From assembly GCA_902611175.1 (NCBI GenBank), contig CACLYQ010000012.1:1-37804 (forward strand): 37,804 nucleotides of DNA, read 5' to 3'. Origin of the DNA: an uncultured Pelagibacteraceae bacterium. GTDB taxonomy: Bacteria > Pseudomonadota > Alphaproteobacteria > Pelagibacterales > Pelagibacteraceae. Both the position numbers and the translations under genes were made by a program. Below, piece after piece: positions 31,635-37,804 of the stretch (position 1 is the first letter of the stretch; every line of letters starts with the position of its first letter). A model generated the notes under the pieces. The model was not told the origin of the DNA, did no database searches, and worked only from the letters and a program-made list of their open reading frames with translations.

Positions 31635-32532
31635 GTCTTTTTGTTTTTAACATATTTCTAAAATATTCTGGAGGTGTAGCTCTAAATGTATATTTTTTTT
31701 CATTTATCATAAATTTTATTTCATATGAATGTAACATTAAATTTTTATTACTTATTTTTGAATTATTTGTTGAATTATATTTTTTATCACCAATTATTGA
31801 ATTTCCTAAGTTAAATAATTGTTTTCTTAATTGATGCTTTCTACCAGTTATTGGATTAAGTTGAATAAAAGTTGCATTATTATTTTTATCTAGAATTTCA
31901 TATTTTGTTTCAGCTTTTTCAACAATTTTTTTTTTATTTTCAAATCTTATTAGATCATCATTTAGTTTACCTTTGTTAGTTAAAACTATTTCACCATTAC
32001 ATATTGCTAAATAAGTTTTGTAAACTTTTCTTAATCTAAAAAGTGAAGTAAGTAATTGGGCTGTTTGTCTATTTTTGGCAATTATAAAAACACCTGAAGT
32101 ATCCTTATCTAATCTATGAACGGAAAATGGCTTCTCATCTCTGAATAAATTACTTTTTGCAAATATATCAATTATATTTTTTTTTGATTTTGTACCACCC
32201 TGAACTGATATTCCTGCTTGTTTATTTAGAACAACAAAGTTATCATTATTTTCAATAATTAAATCTTCATTTTCTTTTATAATTTCATTACTAGGATTAT
32301 ATTTTTCTTTTTTTTGCTTTATAATTTTTTTAAATTCAATGTTATGTAACTCTATTTCATCTTTAAATTGAATTTTTTTTGAACTTTTAATTTTTTTTTT
32401 ATTTAACTTAATTCTTCCATTTCTTAAGTTTTTTTCAATTAGACTTTGTGGAATTTGACCGAAGTAATTTCTTAAAAATCTATCAATACGCATACCATTG
32501 AACGTCTTATCAACGTTTAATAGCTTTTTCAT
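31624..32532 (-). CDS. rluC: RluA-family 23S rRNA pseudouridine synthase
   Basis: S4 domain N-terminus; [32 protein letters not shown]. Confidence 0.9.
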   Translation of the reverse strand: MKKLLNVDKTFNGMRIDRFLRNYFGQIPQSLIEKNLRNGRIKLNKKKIKSSKKIQFKDEIELHNIEFKKIIKQKKEKYNPSNEIIKENEDLIIENNDNFVVLNKQAGISVQGGTKSKKNIIDIFAKSNLFRDEKPFSVHRLDKDTSGVFIIAKNRQTAQLLTSLFRLRKVYKTYLAICNGEIVLTNKGKLNDDLIRFENKKKIVEKAETKYEILDKNNNATFIQLNPITGRKHQLRKQLFNLGNSIIGDKKYNSTNNSKISNKNLMLHSYEIKFMINEKKYTFRATPPEYFRNMLKTKRLNF

Positions 32533-32542
32533 TTATTTTTCT

Positions 32543-32983
32543 TTAAGCTGTAGCTTCTTTTGGAGTTTCTTTTTTTTGATCTTTAGCTGGATCTTTCTTT
32601 TTTTTATCGACTCTTTTTGCCTCTACATCCCTATCTACAAACTCAATTACTGCCATTGGTGCATTGTCACCATATCTAAATCCAGCCTTGATAATTCTTG
32701 TATATCCACCTTTTCTATTTTCGTATCTCTTAGAAAGAGTTTTTTTAACTTTATTTGTAGATTTAATGTCTTGCAACTTTGAAATTAATGTTTTTGTATT
32801 AGACAAAGTATCTTTCTTACCCAATGTTATAATCTTGTCAGCTTGAGGTTTTAAAACTTTTGCTTTTGGTAAAGTTGTTGTAATTTGCTCATACTTTATT
32901 AATGAATTAAGCATATTTTTAATAAGAGCTTTTCTGTGTTCAGAAGTTCTGTTGAGCTTTTTATAGCCCATTTTATGTCTCAT
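32543..32983 (-). CDS. rplQ: 50S ribosomal protein L17
   Basis: [24 protein letters not shown]; charged C-terminal tail. Confidence 0.98.
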   Translation of the reverse strand: MRHKMGYKKLNRTSEHRKALIKNMLNSLIKYEQITTTLPKAKVLKPQADKIITLGKKDTLSNTKTLISKLQDIKSTNKVKKTLSKRYENRKGGYTRIIKAGFRYGDNAPMAVIEFVDRDVEAKRVDKKKKDPAKDQKKETPKEATA

Positions 32984-34011
32984 TAGATAGCTTCCTCGAG
33001 TTTTTTAGATAATTCAGCAATATTATCTGGTGGCCAGTTTGGAATTTCCATACCGAGATATAATGACATTCCTGTTAATACTTCTTTAATCTCGTTTAAC
33101 GATTTTCTTCCAAAATTAGGTGTTCTTAACATTTCGCCTTCAGATTTTTGAACCAAATCACCTATATAAATAATGTTGTCATTTTTTAAACAATTCATTG
33201 ATCTTACAGAAAGTTCTAATTCATCAACTTTTCTCAATAAATTTTTATTAAATTCTGGCTCAGAAGGTTGCTCTTTAACAATAACTTCCTGCGGCTCATC
33301 AAAATTAACAAACATACCTAATTGGTCTTGAAATATTCTTGCTGAATAAGCAACTGCATCTTCAGCCGATATAGATCCATTAGTCTCTATTTCCATTGTC
33401 AATTTATCATAATCTAATGCTTTTCCTTCTCTTGCAGTGCTTACTGAATAAGATACTTTTTTTACAGGACTAAATAATGAATCTATTGGTATTAATCCAA
33501 GTGGTGGTTCTTCTGGTTTATTGAGTTCTGCAGAAACATATCCTTTTCCTGTACCTACAATCATTTCCATATGAAATTTTGTGTTTTCATCTAAATTACA
33601 AATTACCAATTCAGGATTAAGTATTTCTATATCACTTACGGCTTCAATCATTGAGGCTTTAATCTCACCTGGACCTTGAGCGTCTAATACAAGTTTTTTT
33701 TGAACATCAGAGTTACTTTTTAAAGCCAAAGATTTAACATTCAACACTATATCAGTGACATCTTCTCTAACACCTTTTATGGATGTAAATTCATGCAAAA
33801 CTCCATCAATTTGTATTGCAGTCACCGCCGTACCTCTTATAGATGAAAGTAATATTCTTCTTAAGGAATTTCCTAATGTTAAACCATATCCTTTCTCAAG
33901 TGGTTCAGCCACAATTTTTGCTTGTGTTTTGTCATCACTTTGCTGTACATCAAGTTTTGTAGGCTTAATTAATGATTTCCAATTTTTTGTGTTTACTTGT
34001 GTTTGCTCCAT
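32983..34011 (-). CDS. rpoA: DNA-directed RNA polymerase subunit alpha
   Basis: [36 protein letters not shown]; alpha-[15 protein letters not shown]...[17 protein letters not shown]. Confidence 0.99.
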   Translation of the reverse strand: MEQTQVNTKNWKSLIKPTKLDVQQSDDKTQAKIVAEPLEKGYGLTLGNSLRRILLSSIRGTAVTAIQIDGVLHEFTSIKGVREDVTDIVLNVKSLALKSNSDVQKKLVLDAQGPGEIKASMIEAVSDIEILNPELVICNLDENTKFHMEMIVGTGKGYVSAELNKPEEPPLGLIPIDSLFSPVKKVSYSVSTAREGKALDYDKLTMEIETNGSISAEDAVAYSARIFQDQLGMFVNFDEPQEVIVKEQPSEPEFNKNLLRKVDELELSVRSMNCLKNDNIIYIGDLVQKSEGEMLRTPNFGRKSLNEIKEVLTGMSLYLGMEIPNWPPDNIAELSKKLEEAI

Positions 34012-34449
34012 TTAAACTCTCCTTTTTTTGGGTGCTCTAGTTCCATTATGTGGCATTGGTGTTGTGTCTTTAATAGAAATTATCTTAAAGCCTCTTGCTT
34101 GCAGTGCTCTTAGTGCAGTCTCTCTACCTGAACCTGGACCTTTAACTTCAACAGATAAAACTTTCATTCCAACTTCTAATGCTTTAATTGCAGCAGAATC
34201 AGCAGCTACCTGAGCTGCATATGGAGTAGATTTTCTAGATCCTTTAAAACCTTTTTGTCCAGCAGATGCCCAGGATACTACATTTCCATTTGTATCCGCG
34301 ATTGATACAATTGTATTATTAAAAGTTGATTGAACATATGCAATACCGTTAAGAATATTTTTTTTTCCTTTTTTCTTTTTTGAATATGAACTTTTTTTAG
34401 ATTTATTATCAGTTTTCTGATCTTTATTTTCAATTACATCTTTTTTCAT
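34012..34449 (-). CDS. rpsK: 30S ribosomal protein S11
   Basis: [47 protein letters not shown]; lysine-rich N-terminal extension. Confidence 0.98.
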   Translation of the reverse strand: MKKDVIENKDQKTDNKSKKSSYSKKKKGKKNILNGIAYVQSTFNNTIVSIADTNGNVVSWASAGQKGFKGSRKSTPYAAQVAADSAAIKALEVGMKVLSVEVKGPGSGRETALRALQARGFKIISIKDTTPMPHNGTRAPKKRRV

Positions 34450-34832
34450 TATTTTTTAAGTGGTGTTAATTTTTTTCCAGCAATAGCAATTGCTTTACCT
34501 TTTCTTGTTCTAGAATTACATCTTGTTCTCTGACCTCTAACAGGAAGTTTTTTTCTATGTCTTGAACCTCTATATGTTGCAAGATCAATTAATCTTTTAA
34601 TACTTAAAGAAGTTTCTCTTCTCAAGTCGCCTTCAACAGTAAATTTTTGATCGATATATTCCCTAATTTTTAGAATTTGATCATCAGTTAATTCATTTAC
34701 TCTTTTTGATTTAGAAATTTCTAAATCTGTGCAAATTTGCTGAGAAAATTTGCTTCCAATTCCATAAATATAAGTAAGTCCAATATGAACTAATTTATTT
34801 TGTGGTATGTTTACACCTGCAATACGAGCCAT
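34449..34832 (-). CDS. rpsM: 30S ribosomal protein S13
   Basis: [26 protein letters not shown]...[25 protein letters not shown]. Confidence 0.98.
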   Translation of the reverse strand: MARIAGVNIPQNKLVHIGLTYIYGIGSKFSQQICTDLEISKSKRVNELTDDQILKIREYIDQKFTVEGDLRRETSLSIKRLIDLATYRGSRHRKKLPVRGQRTRCNSRTRKGKAIAIAGKKLTPLKK

Positions 34833-34854
34833 AGTTTTGTGATAATTTGTGCCT

Positions 34855-34882
34855 TTTATATAAGATGATTAGTCAAAGTCAA
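34855..34882 (-). promoter_or_regulatory. putative sigma70-type promoter for rpsM-rpsK-rpoA-rplQ
   Basis: On the minus strand: TTGACT (34877-34882), 16-nt spacer, TATAAA (34855-34860), all within the 54-nt adk-rpsM gap. Confidence 0.5.
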
Positions 34883-34886
34883 CGTC

Positions 34887-35450
34887 TTAAACATTCAAAA
34901 AACCCTCTATTTTACTTGTTATTTGATCTATTTCCATAGCACCATCAACTTCATGAAAATTGGAATTTTTAGAATAGTAATCCAGCACTGGTTTAGTTGT
35001 TTCAATGTAAGTTTCATATCTTTTTAATGTTGTTTCCAAATCATCATCTGATCTTTTTTCTAAAATTTTTCTTTTTTCAATACGCTTTACGATGGTTTCT
35101 TTATTTACATTTAGAAAAAAAATATAATCTATATTCTGATCTGACTCTTTTAATAATTTTTCTAAATTTTTAGCTTGAGTTAATGATCTAGGATATCCAT
35201 CAAAAATTAATTTATTTTTTTTTTTTGTATCAAATATATGAATTTTTAAAAGATTATTGACGATCTCATCACTAACAAATTTACCATCATTCATGTTGCT
35301 AATTATTTTTTTTCCTATATCAGTATCTTTTTTGATTTCATCTCTTAAAATATCACCTGTAGAAATTTGAAATCCATTTAACTTTTCCACTAAATACTTA
35401 GATTGCGTACCTTTACCGGCACCAGGAGGTCCAAATAATATGATATTCAC
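34887..35450 (-). CDS. adk: adenylate kinase
   Basis: MNIILFGPPGAGKGTQSKYLVEKL, FDGYPRSLTQAKNLEKLL. Confidence 0.97.
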   Translation of the reverse strand: MNIILFGPPGAGKGTQSKYLVEKLNGFQISTGDILRDEIKKDTDIGKKIISNMNDGKFVSDEIVNNLLKIHIFDTKKKNKLIFDGYPRSLTQAKNLEKLLKESDQNIDYIFFLNVNKETIVKRIEKRKILEKRSDDDLETTLKRYETYIETTKPVLDYYSKNSNFHEVDGAMEIDQITSKIEGFLNV

Positions 35451-36731
35451 TTATTTACCAAATTTTGTTTTTTTTATGAGTTGTTCATATTGAGAACTCA
35501 TCATCCTAGTTTGAATTTGTGTGACAGTATCAATTGCAACCACCACCACGATAAGAACTGAAGCTCCACCTAAATAAAAAGGTATGGGATAATTTGCAAT
35601 TAAAAATTCTGGCATTAGGCAAACTAGGGTTAAATACAAGGCTCCAATAGTTGTTAATCTAGTTAAAATCGTATCTATATATAATGCTGTACTTTCGCCT
35701 GGCCTTATACCCGGTATAAAGCCACCATACTTTCTTAAATTTTCTGCAGTCTCATTAGGGTTAAATGTAATAGATGTATAAAAAAAAGTAAAAAAGATAA
35801 TTCCTGATGCATATAACAACATATACAAGGGTTGGCCTTGTGAAAAATAAGAAGTTATATTTAGAAATGTTTCATTTTCTGAAACATTAAAATTTGAAAA
35901 TGTAACTGGTAATAATAAAAGTGCAGAAGCGAATATTGCTGGAATTACTCCTGCTGAATTAATTTTAAGTGGTAAATGAGATGAGTCTCCACCGTACATT
36001 TTATTACCCATTTGTCTTTTTGGATAATTTATAAGTATTTTACGTAATGCTCTTTCCATGAAAACAATAAACATTATTGTTGCTACTAATAGTAAAAAAA
36101 TAAAAATTATCATCGCTGTTGATATAGCTCCTGTTCTTCCAAGCTCAAATGTGGTAACTAAAGCTCTTGGTATTTCTGCAACAATTCCTGAAAAAATGAT
36201 TAATGATATACCATTTCCTATACCTCTTTGTGTTATTTGTTCGCCTAACCACATTAAGAAGATTGTTCCAGCTACTATAGTTGTTACAGTCGAAACTTTA
36301 AAAAATACACCGGGATTGATTACTAAATTTGCTGACGATTCTAAGCCTATAGCCAACCCATATCCTTGAATTGTTGCTAAAAGAACTGTGCCATACCTTG
36401 TAATTTGAGTTATTTTCTGTCTGCCTATTTCTCCTTGAGCCTTAAGATTTTTAAAATATTCTGAAACTCCAGTAAGTAATTGAACTATGATTGATGAGGA
36501 AATATATGGCATTATTCCTAACGCAAATATTGCCATTCTACTCACGGCTCCACCAGCAAAAACATTAAACATTCCCAATAAACCAGTTTGATTACCTTGC
36601 ATCATTATCTGCAATTGATCAGGATCGATGCCTGGAAGAGGAACAAAGGTTCCCAACCTATAAACAGAAAGAATTAAAATAGTAAAAATGATTCTATTTC
36701 TTAAATCATTTGATTGTGAGGATGAGCTCAT
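35451..36731 (-). CDS. secY: preprotein translocase subunit SecY
   Basis: YRLGTFVPLPGIDP, MPYISSSIIVQLL, GIGNGISLIIFSGI, GGDSSHLPLKINSAGVIPAIFASALL. Confidence 0.98.
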   Translation of the reverse strand: MSSSSQSNDLRNRIIFTILILSVYRLGTFVPLPGIDPDQLQIMMQGNQTGLLGMFNVFAGGAVSRMAIFALGIMPYISSSIIVQLLTGVSEYFKNLKAQGEIGRQKITQITRYGTVLLATIQGYGLAIGLESSANLVINPGVFFKVSTVTTIVAGTIFLMWLGEQITQRGIGNGISLIIFSGIVAEIPRALVTTFELGRTGAISTAMIIFIFLLLVATIMFIVFMERALRKILINYPKRQMGNKMYGGDSSHLPLKINSAGVIPAIFASALLLLPVTFSNFNVSENETFLNITSYFSQGQPLYMLLYASGIIFFTFFYTSITFNPNETAENLRKYGGFIPGIRPGESTALYIDTILTRLTTIGALYLTLVCLMPEFLIANYPIPFYLGGASVLIVVVVAIDTVTQIQTRMMSSQYEQLIKKTKFGK

Positions 36732-37192
36732 TATTTTTCGGCTTTTATTATTGATATACTTCCACCAGCTTTCTCAATTTTTTGTTTAGCTGAAGCTGAA
36801 CAATGATGAACATTTATTTTTAACTTATTTCTAATTTCACCATTACCTAGAACACTCAACATGTTATAACTTTTTTTTATTATTTTTTCTTTTTTTAACA
36901 TTTCAATATTTAGAGTTTCATTTGACGAGAATTTATTTTTATCAATTAGATTTTGAATAAAGTTAAGAGATAATACTGCAGTCTTTTTTTTTGACATTGA
37001 GTTAAAGCCTCTTTTTGGAAGACGTCTAAACAATGGCATTTGTCCACCTTCAAAACTCTTGATTGATACACCGGATCTTGATTTTTGTCCTTTAACTCCA
37101 CGACCAGATGTCTTCCCTTTTCCAGATCCTATTCCTCTACCGACTCTTATTTTTTTTATTTTTATTGGAGTTGTTGAATTTAATGTTGTCAT
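36731..37192 (-). CDS. rplO: 50S ribosomal protein L15
   Basis: RVGRGIGSGKGKTSGRGVKGQKSRSG...GGQMPLFRRLPKRGF; ATG at 37192 one base after the rpsE stop preferred over track start 37210. Confidence 0.96.
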   Translation of the reverse strand: MTTLNSTTPIKIKKIRVGRGIGSGKGKTSGRGVKGQKSRSGVSIKSFEGGQMPLFRRLPKRGFNSMSKKKTAVLSLNFIQNLIDKNKFSSNETLNIEMLKKEKIIKKSYNMLSVLGNGEIRNKLKINVHHCSASAKQKIEKAGGSISIIKAEK

Positions 37193-37193
37193 A

Positions 37194-37694
37194 CTAACCT
37201 CTTTTTTCAATGATCTCAGAAATTTTTTTATTTCTCAAATTTGAAATATTTTTAGGCGAATTTTGTTTTGATAAAGCTTTCATGCATGCTCGAATTACAT
37301 TATGAGGGTTGGCAGTTCCTAAAGATTTAGCCACTATATCTTTAATTCCTAATACTTCACATACAGCTCTAACTGGTCCACCTGCTATAATGCCAGTTCC
37401 TTTTGGGGCAGCTCTTAACTTAATTTTACCCGCTCCATCTTTTCCATAAATGTCATGATGAATTGTTCTTCCTTCTCGTAATGGTACTTGTATCAAATTT
37501 CGTCTAGCTAATTCATTAGCTTTTTTTATAGCATCAGGAACCTGTTTAGCTTTAGCATGAGCAATTCCTATTTTACCATTTTGATTTCCCACAACTACTA
37601 AAGCTGAAAAACCAAATCGTCTTCCACCTTTTACAACTTTTGTAATTCTGTTTATATGTACAAGTTTTTCTAAAAATTCATTATTTTTTTCCAT
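37194..37694 (-). CDS. rpsE: 30S ribosomal protein S5
   Basis: [67 protein letters not shown]. Confidence 0.98.
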   Translation of the reverse strand: MEKNNEFLEKLVHINRITKVVKGGRRFGFSALVVVGNQNGKIGIAHAKAKQVPDAIKKANELARRNLIQVPLREGRTIHHDIYGKDGAGKIKLRAAPKGTGIIAGGPVRAVCEVLGIKDIVAKSLGTANPHNVIRACMKALSKQNSPKNISNLRNKKISEIIEKRG

Positions 37695-37696
37695 AT

Positions 37697-37804
37697 TTAA
37701 AATTCCAATCCATTTTTTCTAAGTGTTTCAGCAAACATTTTTACTCTTCCATGATACTTGTATAGACCTCTATCAAAATAAACTTTTGTAATTTTTTTTT
37801 CTTG
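37697..37804 (-). CDS. rplR: 50S ribosomal protein L18, C-terminal part (runs off the window)
   Basis: Reverse strand at window end translates ...[33 protein letters not shown], the L18 C-terminus. Confidence 0.92.
   Translation of the reverse strand, partial: QEKKITKVYFDRGLYKYHGRVKMFAETLRKNGLEF

Noticed and set aside
1-37804. Defence system, prophage or mobile element
   Set aside because: No transposase, integrase, nuclease/methylase pair, phage structural gene or terminal repeats seen; all long ORFs match housekeeping or metabolic families.

Overview
AT-rich, very compact alphaproteobacterial chromosome segment. Gene content and style suggest SAR11/Pelagibacterales, judged by eye with no database search. 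It is almost all core genes: acpS-pdxJ-pyrE-RSH-folK-smpB-dapA; a lytic transglycosylase plus a TPR/glycosyltransferase; tRNA-Ser(GCU); a heterotetrameric sarcosine oxidase operon soxBDAG; a MATE transporter; a rhodanese (TrhO) and an O-methyltransferase; gatCAB; ruvX-pyrB-pyrC-like-plsY-topA-RidA; ugd-galU; panC; mgtE; lipB; rluC; and the spc/alpha ribosomal operon end (rplR-rpsE-rplO-secY-adk-rpsM-rpsK-rpoA-rplQ). I found no CRISPR array, transposon, prophage, toxin-antitoxin pair or obvious defence locus, and no convincing wholly new system. The points worth a second look are a dihydroorotase homologue lacking its metal-binding His residues, an RSH protein lacking the usual linker between TGS and ACT, missing rpmD and rpoZ at their usual syntenic positions, a compound dyad in the promoter gap between tRNA-Ser and the sarcosine oxidase operon, a likely internal promoter ahead of rpsM, a G7 tract in a very AT-rich gene, convergent genes that abut or overlap with no terminator space, and recurrent TAATG junctions.
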